Of a DNA stretch of 14,129 nucleotides, positions 5,360-13,148 are shown in pieces. Numbering within the stretch: position 1 is the first letter of the stretch; each line of letters opens with the position of its first letter. Under the pieces are notes generated by a model that searched no databases, was not told the DNA's origin, and was given only the letters and a program-made list of their open reading frames with translations. Where the stretch lies: assembly GCA_045635765.1 (NCBI GenBank), contig JAZTWH010000043.1:1-14129 (forward strand), written 5' to 3'. Position numbers and translations under genes: made by a program. Source of the stretch: RGIG995 sp045635765. Its GTDB lineage: Bacteria > Bacillota > Clostridia > Oscillospirales > UBA644.

Positions 5360-7121
5360 AAACGTCACCTCCGCAAATTTTCTTTACTCCGCACCCGAGA
5401 CACTGTTGCTTGCAGTTGGGGGAAGTTTTGTTTTCATAGGCGAGCTTTGCTTCTCTTGCGAGGAACGCCTTGGAGACGCCGCAATCCACCACGTCCCAGG
5501 GCAATTCTTCTTCGTAATCATAACGCCGACCCGCATAATCCTCGATGCGGATGTTTTGTTCGTTTATGGCTTCTACCCACAGATCGTACCGAAAATGCTC
5601 ATCCCAGGCATCCAAAATACAGCCCTTTTGCCAAGCCCGGTAAATCAAATTTCCCAAAGCCCGGTCTCCCCGGGAAAAGACCCCTTCCATCACGCTGGTT
5701 TTTCCTTCGTGATAGTTGAGCTTGATCTTTCTGGACGTAATGGCGTTTTTCAGCAATTGCTGACGGCGGTGGATCTCATCCAGCCCGATCTGAGGCTCCC
5801 ACTGGAAGGGAGTAAAGGGCTTGGGAACGAAGGTGGAAAGACTGATGGTCACCGAAACGCCCTTTCCGTTTTTCTTCGTTTTGAGCTGATAATAATAGTC
5901 AACGATCCGCTGTGCCAAATCTGCAATGGCTAAAATATCCTCGTCGGTTTCCGTGGGAAGTCCGATCATAAAGTACAGCTTTACCGACGCGTTGCCTCCT
6001 GTAAAGGCAATCCGGCAGGATTCAAAAATATCTTCCTCGGTAATATTTTTATTGATCACGTCCCGCAGTCTTTGGGATCCCGCCTCGGGGGCAAAGGTCA
6101 ACCCTGAGGACCGAACCGCCCGAAGCTTTTTCAAAAGCTCGTCGGAAAAATTATCAATCCGCAGAGAAGGCAACGCCAAATTGATTTTTCGGGGGGTGCA
6201 GTAATCCAGCAAAAGGTCGGCAAATTGCGGTAATTTCTCATAGTCACTGCTGGAAAGGGAGGTCAGGGAGATCTCGTCGTATCCCGTAGACCGGCAAAGC
6301 TTTTTAATATTTTCCATCATCACTTCCGGGGATTTCTGCCGGAAGGGGCGGTAGATCATTCCGGCCTGACAGAATCGGCAACCCCGGATACAACCCCGCA
6401 TGATCTCCATGGAGATTCGATCGTGAATGACCTTGGTGTTGGGGACGATCAGCTTTTCCGGATAAGGGGCCTTGTCTAGATCCTTGATGATTCTGCGACG
6501 GACCTTCACCTTCCGATCGTGAATTGCCGGAACGTAGCAGGATTCCATTTTGTCTGCCTTCTCCAGAAATTCTTTCTTATTCCCCTTACACTCCTGCCAC
6601 AGATCCACCAATTGTAGGAGGGTTTCTTCCCCCTCTCCGATGTTGAACAGGTCGATAAAATCCGCCATGGGTTCCGGGTTTACCGTGCAGGGCCCTCCGG
6701 CGATGACCACCGGCATATCGTCGGTCCGATCCGCCGCACGGACCGGCAATCCCGCAAGGTCCAGCATGTTCAGCACGTTGGTATAACTCAGTTCGTATTG
6801 CAGCGTGAAGGCAATAAAATCAAAATCCTTAATGGGATCTCTGCTCTCTAATCCAAACAGCGGAACCTTCTTTTCCCGCATCAAGGCCTCCATATCGGGG
6901 GCCGGAGCAAAGACCCGTTCGCACCAAATATCGTTTCGCTGATTCAAAATGTCGTATAGTATTTTAATTCCGAGATGGGACATGGCCACGTCGTACAGGT
7001 CGGGAAAACAGAAGGCAAAACGGGTGCTGACCTCTTTTTTGTCCTTGACTACGCTGTTTAATTCTCCGCCGCTGTACCAGGCCGGGTTCTTCACCCGAAG
7101 AAGGAGTCTTTCAAGTTCCAT
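5340..7121 (-). CDS. TIGR03960 family B12-binding/radical SAM protein
   Basis: This 593-residue protein belongs to a conserved family of unknown substrate. The N-terminal part (residues about 20-200) resembles a B12-binding-like fold and contains FAFCFPDLYDVAMSHLGIKILYDIL and VIAGGPCTVNPEPMADFIDLFNIGEGEE. The radical SAM core follows, with the 4Fe-4S motif MRGCIRGCRFCQAG (CxxxCxxC: C244, C248, C251), ISLTSLSSSDY, FAPEAGSQRLRDVINKNITEEDI and KLYFMIGLPTETDEDI. The extreme C-terminus holds five cysteines (570, 574, 577, 583, 588), which could bind a second metal cluster. The ATG at 7119-7121 has AGGAGA 6 nt upstream. A longer in-frame extension to 7223 runs through the promoter and is rejected. 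It is transcribed with the DUF2344 gene. Confidence 0.93.
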   Translation of the reverse strand: MELERLLLRVKNPAWYSGGELNSVVKDKKEVSTRFAFCFPDLYDVAMSHLGIKILYDILNQRNDIWCERVFAPAPDMEALMREKKVPLFGLESRDPIKDFDFIAFTLQYELSYTNVLNMLDLAGLPVRAADRTDDMPVVIAGGPCTVNPEPMADFIDLFNIGEGEETLLQLVDLWQECKGNKKEFLEKADKMESCYVPAIHDRKVKVRRRIIKDLDKAPYPEKLIVPNTKVIHDRISMEIMRGCIRGCRFCQAGMIYRPFRQKSPEVMMENIKKLCRSTGYDEISLTSLSSSDYEKLPQFADLLLDYCTPRKINLALPSLRIDNFSDELLKKLRAVRSSGLTFAPEAGSQRLRDVINKNITEEDIFESCRIAFTGGNASVKLYFMIGLPTETDEDILAIADLAQRIVDYYYQLKTKKNGKGVSVTISLSTFVPKPFTPFQWEPQIGLDEIHRRQQLLKNAITSRKIKLNYHEGKTSVMEGVFSRGDRALGNLIYRAWQKGCILDAWDEHFRYDLWVEAINEQNIRIEDYAGRRYDYEEELPWDVVDCGVSKAFLAREAKLAYENKTSPNCKQQCLGCGVKKICGGDVCDPDGI

Positions 7122-7151
7122 AGCGTTTCTCCTAAAATTATTCTGTACCTC

Positions 7152-7180
7152 ATTATATAACATTTTTGACAGAAATGCAA
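7152..7180 (-). promoter_or_regulatory. Promoter of the radical SAM operon
   Basis: On the minus strand TTGCAT (7180-7175) and a perfect TATAAT (7157-7152) are 17 bp apart. Transcription should start near 7146, about 25 nt before the TIGR03960 ATG. Confidence 0.8.
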
Positions 7181-7216
7181 GACTTTTCAAAAATGGTTCG
7201 AAATGTCGTCGCGGAC

Positions 7217-7245
7217 TTGACAAACAAACGGTTTTGTAGTAAAAT
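7217..7245 (+). promoter_or_regulatory. Promoter of the LamG-foldase operon
   Basis: A perfect -35 box TTGACA (7217-7222) and TAAAAT (7240-7245) are 17 bp apart. Transcription should start near 7252, about 52 nt before the ATG at 7304. It is back-to-back with the radical SAM promoter, with 36 bp between the two -35 boxes. Confidence 0.85.
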
Positions 7246-7303
7246 ATAAATATGGTATATTTACTCCAATTCTTTGACGTGTTTGATGATGGGAGGGTCC
7301 CTT

Positions 7304-9970
7304 ATGAAACCCGCAAAACGCCTTTTTATCTCACTGATCTGCAGTGTTCTTTCGATTCTCATGTTCCTTTCCTGCAGCCCCATTCTTTCCGTTGCCGTGA
7401 CGAATTCGGAGTCCGGAGGAAGTACGTCTGACGGTACCTCGCTGCCCCCTTCCCGGTTTCAGGCGGCGTATTCCTTTGATTCCAAATCGGATCTCACGGC
7501 CGACGTGGGGGGACAGTACCCTCTTTCCACCAAGGAATTCGGATCCTCCCTCATCCAAGCCGCGGACGGGCATCACAAGGGAGCTATGAAGGGATACGTT
7601 CACATGGATCACTCCCTGTTTGACGGCCTTTCTCAGTTTTCCCTGGCGTTCCGTGTGAAGTTTACGTTGGCAGAGGCAAGAAACGAAAGCACCCTGTTTT
7701 TGGTCAACGGTACCGGCGGCGAATCCATGGAGCTGCAGTTTGTAGCTGCGGAAGATAAAACTGCCCTTAAATTGACGGTGTTCGACGGACAGCGGACGTC
7801 CCATTGCACCTATGACGTTTCTGGAATCCTTTCCGAAACAGCCCAATGGATTCACGTTGCCGTTACTTATAAAGTTTCCAACTCCGTGTCTCTGTTGACC
7901 CTGTACGTGAACGGAAAATCCGCCGCAACCTCCCTTACCGCCGCTTACGTGGATCTTTCCGGCATGGAATGTCTCACCGCCGCCTTCCACGGAATTTCTC
8001 TGGACGACCTGTATTTCACCAATCATATCCTGGAACCGGCCCGGGTTTCTGCACTGTCCGATCAGCCGGTGGAGGAATTTTTTGCCTCCGAGCAGGAAAA
8101 CATGAAGGAAGAGCCTGATGACACCCCCAATCCCGTTTTTCCCGTGGTTCCCACGGAGCGGCACGACTATTCCTGGGCCGCTTACCTTTTTGACGGGACC
8201 TTTGCCGCCGGAACCGATTACCATTCCGGGGACATTCCAGCCACCGTGGATCCTTCCTGCGTTTTGATCGATACCTCGAAGCTGACCGAAAAATACGGAT
8301 ACGCCGTAATTCGCCGGGAGTCCTCGGCGCCCTCGGCCTACCTCACGCTGGATTCCCGCTTGTTCTACGGACAGTCGTCCTTTACCTTCTCCTGCTGGGT
8401 CTATCGCAACGGCAAGACCCGGAAAAACAGCGAATATCTTTTGGACCTGAAGGGAACCGGCGTCCTTCGTTTTGCACCCTACGGGGCCAAGAATAACGAT
8501 TCGTTCTCTCCCTCCCTCGAGTACACCGACAGCCGCGGAAATATCCAAACCCAGTCCTTCCGGGGGGGAGATCCTCGGAATCAGTGGGTCCACTACGCCC
8601 TTACCGTCTCCCATTCCGGCGAGATCACCGTGTACGTGGACGGCTCTGCCGTAGGAACCTTTTCCTCCGGGGTCAGCCCGGAAACCTTGGCTTTTTCCCA
8701 GTGCAGAGTGGTCACCGGATCCTCCGGAGAGGATTCCGTCCGTACCGCTGTCGATGAAATTTACGTTTCTCCCAAAGCCCTTCCTGCCGCGGATATTCGA
8801 AAAATCCACACCTTCGGCTTGAAGCGATATACCTCCGAGGTTCTTCCCGACCCCGGTCAGACCGACACCGGGGAGGGACCCGTCAATCCCTACGCACCCG
8901 ATGCGGTGGACCTCAGGGAGGACGCCTATAACCAAACCGGCTCGATTTTCAACGGCTTTGTGGGCACCACCTTCGACGAGAGGAACAACGTGGGACAGGA
9001 CTGGAACAACGGTGCCAACGTTACCGTTACCGGCGGTCGATTGACTCAGGGAATTACTTCCTACGGTCTTTCTTTGGACGGTTCCTCCTTTGTCCGTTAT
9101 CCTTTGGGAACCCTGGACGGAGCCGAATCCCTTACCGTATCTCTTTCTTATTTTTGGGAAGGCCCCGGCACCGAAACCGACCGTTCCCAGCGTCTTTTTG
9201 ACTTCTCTCGAAAGTCCTCCTCCGTTGCGGAGCCTTCCGCATATATTTTCCTGGAAACGGGGAACGGACTGTCCGGCCTCCGCTTTGGAATCAGCGACGG
9301 GATCTCTTCCACCTACCTGACCTGCGATTATAACGCGGTCAATACCTGGACCCGAGTGACCGTCACCGTTCATCAGGGGAAGGTTACTTTGTATCTGAAC
9401 GACAAAGTCGCCGCCACCGGCGAGACTCAGGTGACTCTGTCCTCCATTTGCCCCAATTTCAGTTACCTCGGGCGAAGCGGCGTCAAGGGGGATCCCATGT
9501 TTACCGGCGTCATTGACGAGGTTTACCTTTCCTCCCAACCCCTTCCCGCCGATCAGGTGCCCCTGTTCATTAACGGAATTTCCGCCGCCATTTTGGGGGA
9601 AGGAAAGACCTCCGTGGACCTTTGGAGTATTTTGCTGACGGGTATTATCGTTATTGCCGTGGCGTCGGTCCTTGCGGTGATCGTGGTGATCATCGTAATC
9701 CTTGCCCGGAAGGAAAAGAAATCCTCCGAAGAGGAGGCCCCCCTGCCCGTGTCCATTGCCGCCGCGGAGAGCTCCGGCTTGACCGTAGTCGGCCCCCGAA
9801 GTGCCCGCAGAGCCCGTTCCGCAGAGCGTTTGGAGGAGGGGGACGCAACGGTGAAATTCCAAAAGGTCGATCCCTCCCGGTACCCCGGGGACTCTCCCGA
9901 AAAATCCCAGCTGACCGCAAAATTTCGGAAAATTACCGACGAATCTCCCGAATGTGATGAAGAAGATTGA
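7304..9970 (+). CDS. Membrane-anchored surface protein with three LamG-like domains
   Basis: This 888-residue protein has an N-terminal signal sequence (basic KPAKR, hydrophobic 7-22). Cleavage could be by signal peptidase I after SVA (A31), or at a poor lipobox (FLSC, C24). Three concanavalin-like/LamG-type jelly-roll domains follow, at about 51-250, 286-508 and 549-757. Each has the characteristic W-x(1-3)-V-x-V/Y strand, a xxLYVNG or xVYVDG turn, and a closing DDLYF/VDEIYVS/IDEVYLS strand. Acidic and Pro-rich linkers separate them. A single membrane segment (about 774-799) precedes a charged tail of roughly 88 residues predicted inside the cell. LamG folds usually bind carbohydrate or protein ligands; the ligand here is unknown and no catalytic domain is visible. 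The ATG at 7304 is supported by GGGAGGG 6 nt upstream. A TTG at 7274 is a weaker alternative. The PrsA-like foldase gene follows after 19 nt. Confidence 0.85.
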   Translation: MKPAKRLFISLICSVLSILMFLSCSPILSVAVTNSESGGSTSDGTSLPPSRFQAAYSFDSKSDLTADVGGQYPLSTKEFGSSLIQAADGHHKGAMKGYVHMDHSLFDGLSQFSLAFRVKFTLAEARNESTLFLVNGTGGESMELQFVAAEDKTALKLTVFDGQRTSHCTYDVSGILSETAQWIHVAVTYKVSNSVSLLTLYVNGKSAATSLTAAYVDLSGMECLTAAFHGISLDDLYFTNHILEPARVSALSDQPVEEFFASEQENMKEEPDDTPNPVFPVVPTERHDYSWAAYLFDGTFAAGTDYHSGDIPATVDPSCVLIDTSKLTEKYGYAVIRRESSAPSAYLTLDSRLFYGQSSFTFSCWVYRNGKTRKNSEYLLDLKGTGVLRFAPYGAKNNDSFSPSLEYTDSRGNIQTQSFRGGDPRNQWVHYALTVSHSGEITVYVDGSAVGTFSSGVSPETLAFSQCRVVTGSSGEDSVRTAVDEIYVSPKALPAADIRKIHTFGLKRYTSEVLPDPGQTDTGEGPVNPYAPDAVDLREDAYNQTGSIFNGFVGTTFDERNNVGQDWNNGANVTVTGGRLTQGITSYGLSLDGSSFVRYPLGTLDGAESLTVSLSYFWEGPGTETDRSQRLFDFSRKSSSVAEPSAYIFLETGNGLSGLRFGISDGISSTYLTCDYNAVNTWTRVTVTVHQGKVTLYLNDKVAATGETQVTLSSICPNFSYLGRSGVKGDPMFTGVIDEVYLSSQPLPADQVPLFINGISAAILGEGKTSVDLWSILLTGIIVIAVASVLAVIVVIIVILARKEKKSSEEEAPLPVSIAAAESSGLTVVGPRSARRARSAERLEEGDATVKFQKVDPSRYPGDSPEKSQLTAKFRKITDESPECDEED

Positions 9971-9989
9971 CCCCATGGAGGTATTTCAG

Positions 9990-11402
9990 TTGAAACGTAT
10001 CTTTTCTCTCTTTCTGATTCTGCTTATTACAGTCTCCCTTTCCTCCTGCTCTGTGGCGGAGGATGAGGTCATGGTCATCGGGAAAACGAAAATTTCCCCA
10101 CAGGAATACAATTACACCTACTATTCCCAGGTTCAGAGCTTTTGCACCAATTACGCCGATTATCTTTCCTATTTTGAGTTAGACCCGGACGCCCCCCTGA
10201 AGGAGCAGCCCTGTCCCATTTCCGAAACGGAGCAGTCCTGGGCGGAATATTTTATGGATCAGACCGAAGAAATCCTCAAGCAGGTCTTTTCCTTCTATAA
10301 TGCCGCCGTGGCCGAGGGGATGGAATTAAAGGAAGAATACCTTTTGCAGATCGACGCTTTCGTCCTGTCTGCCACCGAGGCCGCCCAGCAGGAAGGGAAG
10401 ACCCTGGACGCCTATCTGTCCGAATATTACGGGGACGGACTGACCGCAGACTTGTATCGTCAATATCTTTCCCACCGCCTTCTTGCCACCCAATACTGTG
10501 ATGAAAAGCTGGCTGCCATCGTTTACTCCCAGGAAGAGTTCGAGACCTATTATCAGGCAAACCGCGAGGCCATCGACAAGGTGGATTTTCGGGTGTACAC
10601 CCTCACCGAGGACTATCTTCCCGCCGATTTTTCCGGCACCACGGAGACGGAGGTCCAAGACGGGGTCAAGGCCCTCGCCCAGGCCTTTGCCGAGGGCTTG
10701 ACGTCCGAAGAAATTTTCAAAGACCGTGCCCTTTCCTTTGCTCCCGAAGGAGTAAAGAAGAATTACCAATCCGACGCCGCAACCCTTGCCAAAAATATTA
10801 CGACGGAGGATCTGGCAAACACGGGAATGTCCTCGTGGCTTTTTGACCAGGCCCGTGTCCCCGGAGACGTGGGCATCCATGAAACCTCCGGCGGAGTCTA
10901 CACCGTTTGTTATTTCCTTTCTCGTCACCGGGACGAACGCCCCTTAGTTTCCATGCGGCATATTCTTCTTTCCCTGGAAGGAGAGGACGGGCAAAAGGAT
11001 GAGGAAACCGTCCGTCAGGCAATTCAGGATCTCTACACCCAATGGGAGGCCTCCGGATTTTCCGAGCAGACCTTTATTTCCCTTGCGTCCAAGCATACCG
11101 AGGACCCGGGATCCCAGCAGACCGGAGGACTTTACGAATCCTTTGCCTACGGAACGATGGTGGCGGAGATCAACGATTGGCTTTACGGGGAAGGTCGTAG
11201 GGCCGGAGATTCGTCCATTATTGAAACCTCTTACGGGTATCACTTGGTCTGGTTCCTCGGATACGGAGAGATCGCCTGGAAGAACGCCTGCCTTCCCGGC
11301 CTTCAGGATGCGGATTATTACGAGCTTCTCGAAAGCCTCGAACAGGAAAACCCCGTTACCTTCTCGGAAAACCACCGGGATTCCCTTGGCAACGACAAAT
11401 AA
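9990..11402 (+). CDS. PrsA-like peptidyl-prolyl isomerase lipoprotein (parvulin/SurA type)
   Basis: This 470-residue lipoprotein would fold secreted proteins outside the membrane. The signal peptide (KRIFSLFLILLITVSLSSC) ends in a textbook lipobox LSSC with the lipidated cysteine at 20. Residues about 25-310 resemble the helical SurA/PrsA N-terminal chaperone region. Residues about 316-427 form the parvulin domain: SMRHILLS, the ASKHTEDPGSQQTGGLYESF loop and the SYGYHLVWFLGY end. It is longer than Bacillus PrsA (about 290), mainly in the N-terminal region. The start is a TTG at 9990, chosen because GGAGG (9977-9981) lies 8 nt upstream and the signal peptide begins directly after it. In-frame ATGs at 9954, 9957 and 9975 lack good spacing, and the first two overlap the LamG gene. 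Catalytic activity is not assured from sequence alone. Confidence 0.9.
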   Translation: MKRIFSLFLILLITVSLSSCSVAEDEVMVIGKTKISPQEYNYTYYSQVQSFCTNYADYLSYFELDPDAPLKEQPCPISETEQSWAEYFMDQTEEILKQVFSFYNAAVAEGMELKEEYLLQIDAFVLSATEAAQQEGKTLDAYLSEYYGDGLTADLYRQYLSHRLLATQYCDEKLAAIVYSQEEFETYYQANREAIDKVDFRVYTLTEDYLPADFSGTTETEVQDGVKALAQAFAEGLTSEEIFKDRALSFAPEGVKKNYQSDAATLAKNITTEDLANTGMSSWLFDQARVPGDVGIHETSGGVYTVCYFLSRHRDERPLVSMRHILLSLEGEDGQKDEETVRQAIQDLYTQWEASGFSEQTFISLASKHTEDPGSQQTGGLYESFAYGTMVAEINDWLYGEGRRAGDSSIIETSYGYHLVWFLGYGEIAWKNACLPGLQDADYYELLESLEQENPVTFSENHRDSLGNDK

Positions 11403-11430
11403 GTAAAAATTAAATTTGGAGGATATGATT

Positions 11431-11625
11431 ATGATTACCAAAGAAATGCTCATCGGCGACGTGATCCGTACCTACCCTCAGGTTGCGGACGTATTACTCC
11501 GCTTCGGGATGCACTGCATCGGCTGTATGGCTGCCCGGGGAGAATCCATCGCGGACGCCTGTGCCGTACACGGTCTGGATGCCGACGAGCTTCTGGAAGA
11601 AATTAACGCCGCCCTTGAGGCGTGA
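11431..11625 (+). CDS. Small CxxC protein, DUF1858/TIGR03980 (hybrid-cluster-associated redox disulfide type)
   Basis: This 64-residue cytosolic protein has a helical MITKEMLIGDVIRTYPQVADVLLRFGM start, a CIGC motif (C29, C32) and a C-terminal helix ending in LLEEINAALEA. This pattern is that of the DUF1858/TIGR03980 family, related to the N-terminal domain of ScdA/RIC iron-sulfur repair proteins and often found beside hybrid cluster proteins. The two cysteines may form a redox disulfide or bind metal, but the true role is unknown. The ATG at 11431 is preferred because GGAGG (11418-11422) is 8 nt away. A nearer ATG at 11425 is too close. It lies 28 nt after the foldase gene and is followed by a terminator-like hairpin. 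Confidence 0.9.
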   Translation: MITKEMLIGDVIRTYPQVADVLLRFGMHCIGCMAARGESIADACAVHGLDADELLEEINAALEA

Positions 11626-11632
11626 TCCATTC

Positions 11633-11662
11633 GGGGGAGGAGAAATTCTTCCCCCATTTTTT
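11633..11662 (+). terminator. Intrinsic terminator or attenuator between the DUF1858 gene and trmK
   Basis: A 10-bp stem (GGGGGAGGAG at 11633-11642 with TTCTTCCCCC at 11646-11655, including two G-U pairs) has a 3-nt loop and is followed by six Ts (11657-11662). It starts 7 nt after the DUF1858 stop. The T-run directly abuts the trmK ribosome binding site GAGG (11663-11666), so transcripts ending here lack trmK translation signals. Confidence 0.75.
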
Positions 11663-11671
11663 GAGGATATT

Positions 11672-12400
11672 ATGGCTGAATTTGTAACCCTTCCCCCTAG
11701 ACTCGCCGCCGTTTCGGAGCTGGCGAGACCTTGTCGCGTGTTGGCCGACGTGGGTACCGACCATGCCCTTCTCCCCATATCCTTGATTCAATGGGGGAAC
11801 TGCGACCGGGCCTTTGCCTGCGACGTCAATCCGGGCCCCCTCCGCAGGGCGGAAGCTTCCATAAAGAAATATGGATTAAGTGACCGCGTTTCTCTTATCC
11901 TCAGTGACGGCCTGAAGTCTGTCCCGGAGGAATACGACTCCCTTGTGATTGCCGGCATGGGCGGAGATCTGATCGCTCGGATTCTATACGAGCATCCCCC
12001 CCTTTGTGCCAAAAAGCTGACCCTGCAACCCATGACGAAGCCCGAGACCCTGCGTCGATTTTTGTTCCGCAACGGATATTCGATCCTTCGGGAACGGGCC
12101 GTGGCGGAAGGGGAGAAGAGCTACATTGTGCTTTCGGTTGCCCGGTTTCCTTCGGAAATTCCTTCCGATGCAGATTGCTATCTTCCCCATAATTTGGATT
12201 GCACCCCGGATGCTTTGATTTATCTTGAAAAATTGCTTTTGTCCCGCCAGAAGCGTTTGTTGGGCTTACTTCGGGCAGACTGCCCCGACCCTTCCTCCAT
12301 TGCGTTGGAGGAAGTGCTGTGTCAACGCCTTACGGCATTATGGCAAACCTATTCCAGGAGGATTTATGATGAACTTAACGGAACTTGTTGCGGTCATTGA
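11672..12400 (+). CDS. trmK: tRNA (adenine22-N1)-methyltransferase
   Basis: TrmK methylates N1 of adenine 22 in certain tRNAs using S-adenosylmethionine. The 242-residue length is typical. The N-terminal PPRLAAVSELARPCRVLADVG leads into the SAM-binding motif ADVGTDHALLPI. It is followed by ACDVNPGPLRRAEASIKKYGL, the family hallmark VIAGMGGDLIARIL, and LQPMTKPETLRRFLFRNGY. A helical C-terminal region (about 180-242) matches the coiled C-terminal arm of the family. The ATG at 11672 has GAGG 5 nt upstream, just after the terminator T-run. The last 32 nt overlap the Nif3-family gene, the common trmK-nif3 arrangement of Bacillota. Longer in-frame extension upstream crosses the terminator and is unlikely. 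Confidence 0.95.
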   Translation: MAEFVTLPPRLAAVSELARPCRVLADVGTDHALLPISLIQWGNCDRAFACDVNPGPLRRAEASIKKYGLSDRVSLILSDGLKSVPEEYDSLVIAGMGGDLIARILYEHPPLCAKKLTLQPMTKPETLRRFLFRNGYSILRERAVAEGEKSYIVLSVARFPSEIPSDADCYLPHNLDCTPDALIYLEKLLLSRQKRLLGLLRADCPDPSSIALEEVLCQRLTALWQTYSRRIYDELNGTCCGH

Positions 12401-13127
12401 CCGCCACGCTCCCTTTTCTACCGCCCTCTCCTTTGATAATTCGGGAATTCTTTGCGGAGATCCTCAGCGGGAGATCCGCAAGGTCATGCTTGCGTTGGAT
12501 ATTACCTACTCCGTCATTTCGCAGGCCGCTGAACAAAAGGTGGATCTGATCTTGACCCACCACCCGGCCCTTTTCACTGCCAAAAAGACCTTTTCTCCGT
12601 CGGACCGGGTCTACCGGCTCATCGAAAAAGGCATTGCGGCGGTTTCAGCCCATACCAACCTGGACATGGCCGAGGGCGGTGTCAACGACGTTTTGGCAAA
12701 GCTGGCATGGCTGTCTGACGTGAAACCCTGGAGGGGAGATGCCCCGGATTTTATTACCCGCTGCGGAACCCTGCCCGCCGAAATGCCCCTGGAGGAATAT
12801 GCGTTAAGATTAAAGGAAACGCTCCATGCAAACTGTCTCCGCTACGGGGACGGAGGAAGCCCCGTCCGCAAGGTGGCCCTTTGCAGCGGTTCCGGCGGTG
12901 ATCTATGGGAATCCTTGGTGGGAACGGACATCAATACCCTTCTGGTAGGGGAGGCAAAATACCATCACTTCCTGGAAGCAACCCAGGCCGGAATCAATTT
13001 GATCGAGGCCGGACATTTTGCTACGGAAGTGATCGTTCTTCCCGTCCTGGAGCAATGGCTGAAGGAAGCCGATCCCTCGCTGGAGATTATTTATTCTTCC
13101 TTGGAAGATCCCGTACTTTCTGTTTGA
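12369..13127 (+). CDS. Nif3/YbgI-like dinuclear metal-binding protein
   Basis: The product (about 252 residues) is the short form of the Nif3-like family, often annotated as GTP cyclohydrolase I type 2 homolog; its true substrate is uncertain. Predicted metal ligands are all present: THHPALF (H64, H65), AHTNLD (D99) and AGHFATE (H216, E220). These sit at almost the same positions as the E. coli YbgI ligands. The long insertion seen in some homologs between the two halves is absent. The start is taken at the ATG 12369, 7 nt after AGGAGG (12356-12361); the adjacent in-frame ATG at 12366 is possible. It overlaps the 3' end of trmK by 32 nt, implying co-translation, and precedes rqcH by 21 nt. 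Confidence 0.93.
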   Translation: MNLTELVAVIDRHAPFSTALSFDNSGILCGDPQREIRKVMLALDITYSVISQAAEQKVDLILTHHPALFTAKKTFSPSDRVYRLIEKGIAAVSAHTNLDMAEGGVNDVLAKLAWLSDVKPWRGDAPDFITRCGTLPAEMPLEEYALRLKETLHANCLRYGDGGSPVRKVALCSGSGGDLWESLVGTDINTLLVGEAKYHHFLEATQAGINLIEAGHFATEVIVLPVLEQWLKEADPSLEIIYSSLEDPVLSV

Positions 13128-13148
13128 TCCGGAGGAAACATATCGGTT

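Noticed and set aside
7361..7378. LamG protein as a lipoprotein
   Set aside because: FLSC has phenylalanine at the -3 position and a good SVA signal peptidase I site follows. The C-terminal membrane anchor makes lipidation unnecessary. Not excluded.
7331..9976. 881-codon open frame antisense to the LamG gene
   Set aside because: It has no ribosome binding site and a low-complexity Gly-rich translation. The plus strand has signal peptide, LamG repeats and membrane anchor. Long antisense frames follow from biased third positions.
11483..11671. Upstream in-frame extension of trmK
   Set aside because: It overlaps the DUF1858 gene in another frame and the terminator hairpin. The ATG at 11672 has its own binding site and matches the family start.
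12225..12368. Upstream in-frame extension of the Nif3-family gene
   Set aside because: It lies inside trmK and is not Nif3-like. AGGAGG at 12356-12361 marks the start at 12366/12369.
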